Below are positions 7,983 through 15,661 of a stretch of DNA of 64,000 bases, piece by piece; the stretch's first letter is position 1; each line of letters begins with the position of its first letter. The DNA is from an uncultured Dechloromonas sp. (GTDB taxonomy: Bacteria; Pseudomonadota; Gammaproteobacteria; Burkholderiales; Rhodocyclaceae): the NCBI RefSeq assembly GCF_945957265.1, contig NZ_CAMFKO010000003.1, positions 115,693-179,692 of the forward strand, given 5' to 3'. The notes below the pieces were generated by a model. The model was not told the origin of the DNA and ran no database searches. It saw nothing but the letters and a program-made list of their open reading frames with translations. The position numbers and the translations under genes are program-made.

Positions 7983-10319
7983 TTATACAGGGGGAGCAAT
8001 AGCCAGTTTCATTCGTGCAAAATGCCGCTCGTCACACTCTTTAATCAGCGCCAGAACATCTCGCAGTACCTCCGGTGCTTCTCCAAGAGCTGATGCATCG
8101 TCATGGCCTTCGCCTATCTGCTCGGCGTGAGAGTGTGTGTCTAAAAATCTCTGGATGCGAGTTTTCTTGGGACCGTCAAAGTCGACAACTTCAAGCCGCG
8201 CATGCAGAGTCTTCTGGTCAGGCACCTTGAAAACCAAGAACGCCTCCAACAAGCGCCGAGCCAAATTGGGAAGTTCATAATAAGACTGCAATGGCGCCCC
8301 ACCTGGGAGCCCACTCGCCTCAACCACCCGTTTGAATAGGAAGTGGTATTCGGATTCGTAGTCACGGAGGAACGGGTCCAAGGCCTCGAGGGCAGAGTTG
8401 CGTTGCCCATCTCTATAGGCTGCTCGCAGCATGAAGAATCTAGCCGGTTTTTGGCCCCGCCCTCTGTTTAGATGGCCAAACCAGTTCTTAACCTGCCGTA
8501 GAAAGGTGTAGTTGTGGGTTAGGACAAAGAGCTGCCCAGCGTCACATAGCCTTCGCTTCATAAAGCCAAAAGCACTGTAAATTGCGTTTGTATCAAGACT
8601 CGAGATAGGGTCATCGACAACAACGATGCCATGTTCAAGGTCGAAGGACCGGTCTTGCAGCGACTTTAGGAAGTACAGGAAAGCGATGGCAGTTCGCTCA
8701 CCTTCACTAAGGTTTGTAGCGGCGCCATCGCACCTGACGAGGCGGTACCCGTTGTCCTCCACCGCCACCTGGATTTCATCGTGTCCAAGATAAGCCACCA
8801 ATTCACGGTTTAGTTCATCAGCAGGTTGACGATGGTCACGGATGTCCGTCTCAAGTGCCAACATGTCCAGTCGAGCGTTGCCCCATGACTCCTTGGCTGC
8901 CGCGTGCAACTTGGTTGCATCTTCCAAACGAGTCTGCTTCTCGGACCACCCGGGTAATGCGACAGACAACTCATGGAGATGCAAGCGCTCACGCGTGGAC
9001 TTCACCTGCTCAGCAAAAGACACCGTCTTGGAGTTATGCTTAGCAAGGAGAGCATTGACGCGCTCGAGAGCGAGCCTTCCCATGAATTCACCCAGAGCTG
9101 GCAATCCTGCAGACAAGGCCTCCATGAGTCTCGCCAATATGGACACGTCGTCATCAGGAAGGCCGCTGCCACCGCTTAAGAGACTCCTGAGGTCAAGGCT
9201 CTCGAAGACTCGCTCTTGCTTAACTCTCACGGCTCTCGCAAGTGCTAGCAGTCCAGAACGGACATTATTCAAGTGGAGTTTGACTCCACCGCAGGCCTCC
9301 TCATATTCGCGCCGAAGCTCCGGGTAGAGGTCCTTACTACTAGGTAGCGTAACAACCCCAATGGCATTAGCCGCATTTTCGATGCGTCCAACCAGCGCCG
9401 CTAAATTTTGGTTAAATTGACGAAACTGGTCGTTAAAGTGAGCCTCTAGTTGACGCAGGCGTGTGGCCGGCAGCGGTTGATTGCAGAACTTGCAGGCGGC
9501 AGCATCGCCACCCTGAATATGCAGCGACAAACCGCTTTGGACCCAACTTGCAACCGTTGGATTGGCTGCCAACTCATCAATGACGGCGGATACAACACTT
9601 GCTCGCAGAGCATCTTGCACTTCCTGCTGGAGCTTCAGCAGGTCGGGAAAAGCAACCACTGCTAGTTGCACCGATGGCAATGCTTGGGCGTCCTTCATGT
9701 CGAGCAGTGCTTGTCGCTCTTCTGGGGCTAATTGAGCAGCCGGCGAAGCGCCGAACCGCGACATGTTCGTCCTAAAGTCAGCGGCGTTGTAGTTATTGAA
9801 GCTGCCACCGGGCGCAACCAGCAGATTCTTGATGGAACGTGCTGTAGCTGTTGCGTAGTCGTCAAGGTCCTTTTGGGCTTTGGTTTCTTGGGCAGCGGCT
9901 ATCCTGACGGCCTCAGTGAGGGCAGGAAGGTTTGCTTTGATGGCATCGAGCTGACGCTGTTTTTCTGCGCTCTCCTCACCGAAAACATACACGGGGGGTA
10001 GCTGGCCAAGGGCACCTCCTGTACTCTCAAAAACGCTACGCGCGACCGTGTCACGACTAAAGACGCGGACTTGTGGCAATCCGACTTGAGAAAGGTCTTT
10101 GCCTGCAACAGTGGTGCCATCCAGAACAAAGTCGACGTCACCTTCAAGAACTGCCGTCCCCGTCTGAAGGGACTTCAACAGTCCTGACAAGGTCGTTTTG
10201 CCCGTACCATTCCAGCCGTACACAAGATTAAAACGGCCAAACTCTTCTAGCGTTATCGGCCAAGTGAAGTTCTTGAAAATCCTGTGGCCGCGAATTTTTC
10301 CGAAACGCTCCAGCTTCAT
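7983..10319 (-). CDS. RloC/PrrC-like AAA_13 ATPase, candidate anticodon nuclease
   Basis: 778 aa. ABC-type ATPase parts: Walker A GWNGTGKTT (35-43), signature LSEGE, Walker B GIVVVDDPISSLD. The middle carries ACKFCNQPL (Cys276, Cys279) between coiled-coil stretches, like the Rad50-type zinc hook of RloC. The C-terminus has NLARRLLEAF (Arg688, Glu692) and FLDTHSH (His729/His731). The order and spacing recall the Arg-Glu-His anticodon-nuclease triad of PrrC and RloC. RloC proteins are thought to excise the wobble nucleotide of tRNA when phage attack or DNA damage is sensed, shutting down translation. The length and hook position fit RloC. AAA_13 proteins are diverse, so nuclease activity is inferred. 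The ribosome-binding site GGAGAG precedes the ATG. The gene stands alone, facing hhe. Confidence 0.75.
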   Translation of the reverse strand: MKLERFGKIRGHRIFKNFTWPITLEEFGRFNLVYGWNGTGKTTLSGLLKSLQTGTAVLEGDVDFVLDGTTVAGKDLSQVGLPQVRVFSRDTVARSVFESTGGALGQLPPVYVFGEESAEKQRQLDAIKANLPALTEAVRIAAAQETKAQKDLDDYATATARSIKNLLVAPGGSFNNYNAADFRTNMSRFGASPAAQLAPEERQALLDMKDAQALPSVQLAVVAFPDLLKLQQEVQDALRASVVSAVIDELAANPTVASWVQSGLSLHIQGGDAAACKFCNQPLPATRLRQLEAHFNDQFRQFNQNLAALVGRIENAANAIGVVTLPSSKDLYPELRREYEEACGGVKLHLNNVRSGLLALARAVRVKQERVFESLDLRSLLSGGSGLPDDDVSILARLMEALSAGLPALGEFMGRLALERVNALLAKHNSKTVSFAEQVKSTRERLHLHELSVALPGWSEKQTRLEDATKLHAAAKESWGNARLDMLALETDIRDHRQPADELNRELVAYLGHDEIQVAVEDNGYRLVRCDGAATNLSEGERTAIAFLYFLKSLQDRSFDLEHGIVVVDDPISSLDTNAIYSAFGFMKRRLCDAGQLFVLTHNYTFLRQVKNWFGHLNRGRGQKPARFFMLRAAYRDGQRNSALEALDPFLRDYESEYHFLFKRVVEASGLPGGAPLQSYYELPNLARRLLEAFLVFKVPDQKTLHARLEVVDFDGPKKTRIQRFLDTHSHAEQIGEGHDDASALGEAPEVLRDVLALIKECDERHFARMKLAIAPPV

Positions 10320-10331
10320 CGCCTCTCCCTT

Positions 10332-10359
10332 GTTTATGTCATTATCTTAATGCATAAAC
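10332..10359 (-). promoter_or_regulatory. Near-perfect dyad upstream of the RloC-like gene
   Basis: GTTTATG (10332-10338) and CATAAAC (10353-10359) are exact inverted arms. Inside them CATTA and TAATG form a second inverted pair. The dyad lies 12-40 bp upstream of the ATG at 10319, where it would overlap a promoter. This is a plausible repressor or autoregulatory site. Confidence 0.5.
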
Positions 10360-10554
10360 TTAAGGACAGAGGTTATCGTCGGGCTTGGCCGGCGCGCCTT
10401 TCTGGACCGCCACGATGTCGCCCTCAAAGAGGCCGGCGTCCTCCATGGAGTCCCCGCGTGTGAAATCGCAGGCTACTGACCACCGAATCGCCCGCACTTG
10501 ACCGGCTCCAATCGACCCCAAGCTGACATTCAGCCCCCATTTACGCGAGGACTG
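10360..10554 (-). pseudogene. Remnant of an S24/LexA-UmuD-like peptidase gene
   Basis: On the minus strand an open stretch of 64 codons contains TRGDSMEDAGLFEGDIVAVQ. This is the signature around the catalytic serine of S24 peptidases (LexA/UmuD/phage CI-like: GDSM...AGI..GD.V.V). It lacks a start codon, is bounded upstream by a stop, and ends shortly after the signature, before the catalytic lysine region. It is therefore a decayed fragment, not a working gene. It lies exactly between the defence genes and the copper genes. Confidence 0.5.
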
Positions 10555-10587
10555 CTAGCGGTCGCTGAGGTTCGGCAAGAGCTGTAT

Positions 10588-11982
10588 TTAACTCTTCCGT
10601 GCAGGCAACCAAAGTGAAAACCTGGTTACCCCATCAGTAGAATTGACGCTGACGCTTCCGTTATGTGCCAAAGCAATGGATTTGGTAATCGCCAATCCCA
10701 AACCAGAGCCTTCCCCTGCGCGTTGCCGAGATGAGTCGACTCGGTAGAAACGGTCGAACAGTCTTGGCAGATGTTCTGAAGGTATCGTTTCTCCGCTATT
10801 TTCAATGCGGACTCTGACTTTCTCATCCTCAATCTCAAGAGCAATGTTGATAAAACCATGTTCTGGCGTATGGCGGATTGCGTTTGAAAGCAGGTTGCCG
10901 ACCGCTCGCCGCAGCATTAACCGGTCTCCATCAACTTCGGCGTTGCCATGCAACGTCAATTGCAAGTGTTTTTCGTCAATCAGCGGCTCGTAAAACTCAA
11001 GCATGCCCGATATTTCAGCTTTGAGGTCTATGGGCTCTTGTGTCGGCACCAGGAGATGGTTGTCGGCTTTGGCCAAGAAAAGCATGTCGGCGATAGTGCG
11101 AGACAATCGCTCAAGTTCTTCCGCGTTCGATGCAAGAACATCCTGATATTCATCAATCGAGCGTACCTTGGAAAGCATGACCTGCGTTTGAGTCAGCAGG
11201 TTGCTGACTGGCGTTCGCAATTCGTGGGCAATATCTGACGAAAAGTCAGATAACCGGTCAAATGACTCCTTGAGACGGCCCAGCATGTCGTTCAGCGTGT
11301 TGACTACCTCAGCCAGTTCGGCCGGAATCTCGCCTGCTTCAATCCGCTGGTCCAGGCTGTTAGCTGTGATGTCCGATGCCCGACGGGTAATGTTTCGCAA
11401 CGGGTCCAGTCCTCGTCTGGCAGCTAACCAACCCAGGAATCCACTCAGCAAGGCAGCAAGCGTTACGACGGCCCACATCGTTAGGCGGAACGACTGCATG
11501 AAATGCTCGTGGTGAGTAAGACTGGTTGAGAGGAGCACCGCCACTGGCGCCTCGCCTTCAGCGCCAGTTGGAGCTAGGCCCGAGATGCCACGATAGTGTT
11601 GCTCTACCTTTCCCTCCCAGGTTCTAGGAAGGGGGTTGTCTTGTTTTGGCGGAAGATTCTTTTGCGGGAAGTCTGCACGCTCAGACAAGTACAGTTTCTT
11701 GCCGTCGGAGCTCCACACTCCTACCGCTAGACCATGGTGACCAACCAAGGCTGCATCCAGCTGCGCCGGCAAACCATCGAAGTTTCCTTCAGCGCGCGCT
11801 GAAATGACCGCGTGTTGAATGAGTTCAAGCTTTCCCTCGAGTAGCTCCAGGTCCATGTCCTCGAAGTGACGTTCAACCAACTCGGCGATAACTAATCCCA
11901 GAATCAGAAGAACACTGGATGAAACGACGGCAAAGAGTAGAGTTAGCCGGGCGGTCAGTGATTTCCTTCGGCGTTGCATCAT
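10588..11982 (-). CDS. cusS: Copper/silver-type sensor histidine kinase
   Basis: 464 aa inner-membrane kinase of the CusS/IrlS heavy-metal sensor family. Two membrane segments (about 15-35 and 165-185) flank a periplasmic sensor domain. A HAMP linker follows, then the phospho-acceptor H-box [16 protein letters not shown], the N-box [14 protein letters not shown] and the G-box [13 protein letters not shown]. Its ATG overlaps the stop of cusR by 4 bp, so the two form one minus-strand operon. It should detect periplasmic Cu(I)/Ag(I) and phosphorylate CusR. The metal is inferred from the neighbouring efflux genes. Confidence 0.88.
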   Translation of the reverse strand: MMQRRRKSLTARLTLLFAVVSSSVLLILGLVIAELVERHFEDMDLELLEGKLELIQHAVISARAEGNFDGLPAQLDAALVGHHGLAVGVWSSDGKKLYLSERADFPQKNLPPKQDNPLPRTWEGKVEQHYRGISGLAPTGAEGEAPVAVLLSTSLTHHEHFMQSFRLTMWAVVTLAALLSGFLGWLAARRGLDPLRNITRRASDITANSLDQRIEAGEIPAELAEVVNTLNDMLGRLKESFDRLSDFSSDIAHELRTPVSNLLTQTQVMLSKVRSIDEYQDVLASNAEELERLSRTIADMLFLAKADNHLLVPTQEPIDLKAEISGMLEFYEPLIDEKHLQLTLHGNAEVDGDRLMLRRAVGNLLSNAIRHTPEHGFINIALEIEDEKVRVRIENSGETIPSEHLPRLFDRFYRVDSSRQRAGEGSGLGLAITKSIALAHNGSVSVNSTDGVTRFSLWLPARKS

Positions 11983-12656
11983 TCGGCGGTTTCCAGCACA
12001 TATCCCATGCCGCGAACAGTGTGGATGAGCTTCAATTCAAAGCTGTCATCAACCTTGGCTCGCAGGCGACGTATCGCCACCTCGATAACGTTGGTGTCGC
12101 TATCGAAATTCATGTCCCAGACCTGGGAGGCAATAAGCGACCTCGGCAGGACTTCCCCTTGGCGGCGCAGCAGCAACTCCAACAGTGAAAACTCCTTGGA
12201 GGTGAGGTCGATTTTTTTGCCAGCCCGAGTAACCCGACGCCGCATCAAGTCAAGTTCCAGGTCGGCTGCTCGCAGCACGTCGGCCTCTTTGGTTTTGGAG
12301 CCTCGTCGCAGCAGGGTGCGCACTCGTGCCAGGAGTTCCGAAAAGGCAAACGGCTTGACCAGATAGTCGTCAGCCCCCAGCTCCAAACCCTTCACCCGGT
12401 CATCGACGGAATCGCGGGCGGTCAGGAACAGCACCGGCATGTCCTTGCCTGCCTTGCGAATGCCCTGCAATACCTGCCATCCCTCAATGCCCGGCAGCAT
12501 GACATCCAGCACGGCCAAGTCGTAGGCTTCAGTCAGGGCAAGATGTAGTCCATCCAAGCCGTCTCTGGCCAAGTCGACCATGAAACCGGCTTCTGTCAGG
12601 CCCTGCTTAAGGTAATCGCCTGTTTTCGGCTCGTCTTCGACGACCAATATCCTCAT
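11979..12656 (-). CDS. cusR: OmpR-family response regulator for copper genes
   Basis: 225 aa. An N-terminal receiver ([13 protein letters not shown], phospho-acceptor in [10 protein letters not shown], Lys in [10 protein letters not shown]) is followed by a winged-helix OmpR DNA-binding domain ([14 protein letters not shown] ... VRGMGYVLE). It is close to the CusR/CopR/IrlR type. It is divergent from the cytochrome c gene, and the shared 149-bp region contains a TTAC-N6-GTAA box that recurs before the cus efflux genes. That suggests CusR controls both units and possibly itself. It heads the cusRS operon. Confidence 0.9.
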   Translation of the reverse strand: MRILVVEDEPKTGDYLKQGLTEAGFMVDLARDGLDGLHLALTEAYDLAVLDVMLPGIEGWQVLQGIRKAGKDMPVLFLTARDSVDDRVKGLELGADDYLVKPFAFSELLARVRTLLRRGSKTKEADVLRAADLELDLMRRRVTRAGKKIDLTSKEFSLLELLLRRQGEVLPRSLIASQVWDMNFDSDTNVIEVAIRRLRAKVDDSFELKLIHTVRGMGYVLETAE

Positions 12657-12724
12657 CGAACTACTCCCTGTGACTCATTTCCTGCGACTTATTCTGCTCT
12701 CAGGCGGCAGCTTAACCATCCAGA

Positions 12725-12738
12725 TTACGGAAATGTAA
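12725..12738 (+). promoter_or_regulatory. CusR/CopR-like box 1
   Basis: TTAC-GGAAAT-GTAA lies in the cusR/cytochrome intergenic region and is followed by a T-run and GGTCAG. The same arrangement recurs at 13448. The TTAC-N6-GTAA dyad with flanking A/T matches the general form of CopR/CusR operators. Confidence 0.65.
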
Positions 12739-12805
12739 TTTTTCGGTCAGTTTCTGGTTAGGTCACTTTCCCCAAAATGGTGCATATTGAAATCAGGGGA
12801 CGCGT

Positions 12806-13438
12806 ATGAAGCAATTTTTGTTGGGGGCAGCCTCTGTGATTGGCCTTGGGGCTATTGCGGGCTTTGGTTATATCCAGAATGGCGGTCTCGATTTCGCGGC
12901 GGATAGGACACACTCAGATGGCGTGACCAAACTGATTGCCTGGGCGCGTGAGCAATCCATCACGAGGCAAGCGAAAGACATCGTTCCCCCCGGAGATTTG
13001 GCGTCCGGAGAGCGTATTCGCCGCGGTGCGGGCAACTACGAAGCCATGTGCGTTGGTTGCCATCTCTCCCCTGGCATGGAAGACAGCGAGATACGCAAAG
13101 GTCTGTATCCCGTTCCGCCCAATCTCGCCTTGGCAGATGACGCAACGAATGCGTCAGAAGGCGATGGACGTCGTTTCTGGATTATCAAACACGGTATCAA
13201 AGGCTCCGGCATGCCGGCATGGGCTGCAGGTGGTATGGATGACGAAGCCATCTGGGACCTGACGGCTTTCATCAAGGTGCTACCGAAGCTCTCAGCCAAC
13301 GCGTATGAGGGCAGTGTTGCTGCAAGCGAGGGGCATTCGCATGGCGGCATGCCTCATGAGCCCGCGCTACAACAACCGTCGGAGAAGGGACATAACCATG
13401 AGAGCCACTCCCACAGCCGCCACAAACACAGCCACTAG
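12806..13438 (+). CDS. Copper-locus c-type cytochrome with His-rich tail
   Basis: 210 aa. An N-terminal hydrophobic signal or anchor (about 4-22) sends it to the periplasm. One haem-binding motif is seen (CVGCH, Cys82/Cys85/His86), with Met136 in SGMPAW as the likely sixth ligand. After the cytochrome fold (ends about 165) the tail is packed with His (GHSHGGMPHE ... HNHESHSHSRHKHSH), suggesting metal binding. Single-haem cytochromes of this kind occur beside copper-efflux operons in betaproteobacteria. Whether it oxidises Cu(I), carries electrons or buffers metal is unknown. It is divergent from cusR with a CusR-like box between them. Confidence 0.75.
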   Translation: MKQFLLGAASVIGLGAIAGFGYIQNGGLDFAADRTHSDGVTKLIAWAREQSITRQAKDIVPPGDLASGERIRRGAGNYEAMCVGCHLSPGMEDSEIRKGLYPVPPNLALADDATNASEGDGRRFWIIKHGIKGSGMPAWAAGGMDDEAIWDLTAFIKVLPKLSANAYEGSVAASEGHSHGGMPHEPALQQPSEKGHNHESHSHSRHKHSH

Positions 13439-13447
13439 GGCCCATGC

Positions 13448-13461
13448 TTACAGAAATGTAA
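13448..13461 (+). promoter_or_regulatory. CusR/CopR-like box 2
   Basis: TTAC-AGAAAT-GTAA is followed by TTTTGGGGTCAG, matching box 1 at 12725 nearly base for base, including the downstream GGTCAG and a later CTG..GGTT. It sits about 80 bp before the DUF411 gene, as expected for an activator site driving the cus efflux operon. Confidence 0.65.
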
Positions 13462-13543
13462 TTTTGGGGTCAGGTAGCTGTTGGTTGCGCCTATCTAAAC
13501 TCTGTTCCTATACGTTAGCCCTCACTGCTTAACGGAGACCGAA

Positions 13544-13978
13544 ATGCTCAAGACCAGACCTCTCATCATTGCCTTTGCTTTGTTTGCTGCCATCCCACAG
13601 GCCCATGCGGCCGAGCGCGTCGAGGTCTTCAAGAGCCCTTACTGCGGCTGCTGCGAAAAATGGGTTGAACACATGCGCAAGGCTGGTTTTGACGTCGTCA
13701 CCAAGGACGTTAACGACGTGCCTGCTGCCCGGAAATTGACCGGCATGCCGGAACGTTTTGGCTCCTGCCACACTGCCAAGGTCGGTGGCTATGTGGTCGA
13801 GGGGCATGTGCCCGCAGCCGATGTCCAGCGCCTGCTGAAAGAAAAGCCCAAGGCCGTCGGCCTAGCCGCACCCGGCATGCCCCAAGGTTCGCCGGGTATG
13901 GAAACCAATCATCCACAACCGTATGACACGCTGCTCGTCCAGGCGGACGGAAGCCACAAGGTTTTCGCAAAACATTAA
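13544..13978 (+). CDS. DUF411 periplasmic metal-associated protein
   Basis: 144 aa with a clear signal peptide (cleavage after AHA, about residue 22). The mature protein starts with a CGCC cluster (YCGCCEKW, Cys34/36/37) in a thioredoxin-like context. A further Cys lies in RFGSCHTA, and GYVVEGHVPA is typical of DUF411. DUF411 proteins are found in copper and silver resistance loci and are thought to bind metal or help deliver it. It is the first gene after box 2 and is followed closely by cusF, consistent with one operon running through cusA. Confidence 0.85.
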   Translation: MLKTRPLIIAFALFAAIPQAHAAERVEVFKSPYCGCCEKWVEHMRKAGFDVVTKDVNDVPAARKLTGMPERFGSCHTAKVGGYVVEGHVPAADVQRLLKEKPKAVGLAAPGMPQGSPGMETNHPQPYDTLLVQADGSHKVFAKH

Positions 13979-14001
13979 CCTTTATCACAAGGAGAACACT
14001 T

Positions 14002-14340
14002 ATGAAGAAATTGATTGCCTCCCTTTCCGTTATCGGCGCTTTGGCTCCCGCAATTGCGTTGGCCGCTGACCATGGCGCGCATGCCGGTCACGGTGCAATG
14101 CACGCTCAGGCTGCGGAATCCCCGCTCATCGACGGCCTGGTGAAAAAGGTGGACAAGGCTGGAGGCAAGCTGACCGTCTCCCATGATGCATTGCCCAACG
14201 GCATGCCAGCGATGACCATGGCGTTCAAGGTCAAGGATGCTTCCTGGCTCGACAAAGTGAAGAGCGGACAGAAAATCCGATTCGCATCGGACAACATCAA
14301 TGGTGCAATGACTATCGTCCGCCTGGAACTGCCAAAGTAA
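14002..14340 (+). CDS. cusF: CusF-like periplasmic Cu(I)/Ag(I)-binding chaperone
   Basis: 112 aa: a signal peptide (to about residue 22), a His/Met-containing linker (HGAHAGHGAMH), then the small CusF beta-barrel. CusF binds Cu(I) with one His, two Met and a capping Trp. Here His61, Met71 and Met73 (SHDALPNGMPAMTMAF) fit. The Trp position before Pro is occupied by Met68 instead. CusF hands metal to the CusCBA pump. The gene lies 23 bp after the DUF411 gene with AAGGAG before the ATG. A second CusF domain with the normal Trp is fused to CusB two genes downstream. Confidence 0.88.
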   Translation: MKKLIASLSVIGALAPAIALAADHGAHAGHGAMHAQAAESPLIDGLVKKVDKAGGKLTVSHDALPNGMPAMTMAFKVKDASWLDKVKSGQKIRFASDNINGAMTIVRLELPK

Positions 14341-14389
14341 GAACATGTTGGCACGCGGTGCCAGCGTAAAACATCACGAGGACAAGCCG

Positions 14390-15661
14390 ATGAAACGAAT
14401 AACACCCTCGCGCAAACTCCTGTGCGCCGCGCTTACAGCATCTTGGTGCCTGGGTGCCCAGGCCCAAGTTCAACCGGGCAGCAATGTTGAGAGCTTGCTG
14501 TCGATGGCACGAGAAGGAAACCCCGACTTCGCCAGCATGCGCTACGAAGCTGATGCCGCCACTGAGCGGATTACCCCAGCCGGGGCATTGCCTGACCCTA
14601 AATTGCGCACCGAATTGATGGACATTACCAAGGGCGGCTCGCAAAGCGCCTCCCTGTCCCCCAGCCGGGTCGGTAGCACGCGCTACACCTTGATGCAGGA
14701 CATCCCCTGGTTCGGAAAACGCGACCTCAAGCGCGAAATTGCCGAACTGGAGGCAGAGGGCGCCAAGGGGCGCGCCTACGGCACCTGGAGCGAAGTCGCC
14801 GCCAAAATCAAGACCACCTACGCGCAGCTCTACTACCTGAACCGCAATGAAAGCCTGACCAAGGAAATTCTCGACCTGATGGTGCGCCTGGAGAAAATTG
14901 CCCAGGTTCGCTACGCCGGCGGCCTGGCAGCGCAGCAGGACGTTATCCGGGCACAGGTCGAACAGACTTCGATGCGTAACGAACTCATCGCTATCGAGAC
15001 TGAACATCATCACCTGAAGACACGCATGAACGCCTTGTTGGGGCGCCCCGCTGCTGCGCCATTGGCCATGCCGGAATCCCTGCGCCCCTTGCCGGCTCCC
15101 GCCCAACTTGACTACGCGACCCTGGAAGAGCGTGCGCGGACCCGGAACCCGATGTTGTCGGCCGAAGGCCACCGAATCGCAGCCGCCGAGAAAAGCCGGG
15201 AACTGGCCTACAAGAATCGTTATCCCGATGTGACGGTCGGTGTTGTACCGAACCAGATGCAGAATGAAGTGAAGCAATGGGACTTGATGTTCGAAATCAA
15301 CATCCCTTTGCAGCAGTCCAGCCGACGCGCCCAGGAACGCGAGGCCGAAGCCATGGTGTCGGCGAGCCGAGCAAAACGTGATGCCACATCCAACCAACTC
15401 CTGTCCGACCTCTCGGCCAACCTCTTCGAACTGGAAGCGGCCCGGCGGACCGAACGCCTGACTACCGACAGCTTGCTACCGCAGGCTGAACTGACTTTCA
15501 AAGCGGCGCTGTCGGGCTATGAAACCGGCAAAGTGGACTTTGCCACCCTGCTGGATGCCCAGCGCCAGATTCGCCAGGCCAAGCTCAACCAAATCAAATC
15601 GCGTGCAGAGGCCCAGGTTCGCCTCGCCGAAATCGAACGCATCCTCGGAGAAGAACTATGA
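14390..15661 (+). CDS. cusC: Outer-membrane efflux protein (TolC/CusC family)
   Basis: 423 aa. The start at 14390 was chosen over an in-frame ATG at 14345 because it gives a proper signal peptide (MKRITPSRKLLCAALTA ... AQA) and follows GAGGAC. It is a TolC-fold outer-membrane factor with the duplicated helical-barrel pattern: conserved Asn-Pro near residue 45 and again in ARTRNPMLSAE about residue 255, and long Glu/Ala/Arg-rich helices. It should form the exit duct of the CusCBA complex. Its stop overlaps the cusB start by 4 bp (ATGA), indicating translational coupling. Confidence 0.9.
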   Translation: MKRITPSRKLLCAALTASWCLGAQAQVQPGSNVESLLSMAREGNPDFASMRYEADAATERITPAGALPDPKLRTELMDITKGGSQSASLSPSRVGSTRYTLMQDIPWFGKRDLKREIAELEAEGAKGRAYGTWSEVAAKIKTTYAQLYYLNRNESLTKEILDLMVRLEKIAQVRYAGGLAAQQDVIRAQVEQTSMRNELIAIETEHHHLKTRMNALLGRPAAAPLAMPESLRPLPAPAQLDYATLEERARTRNPMLSAEGHRIAAAEKSRELAYKNRYPDVTVGVVPNQMQNEVKQWDLMFEINIPLQQSSRRAQEREAEAMVSASRAKRDATSNQLLSDLSANLFELEAARRTERLTTDSLLPQAELTFKAALSGYETGKVDFATLLDAQRQIRQAKLNQIKSRAEAQVRLAEIERILGEEL

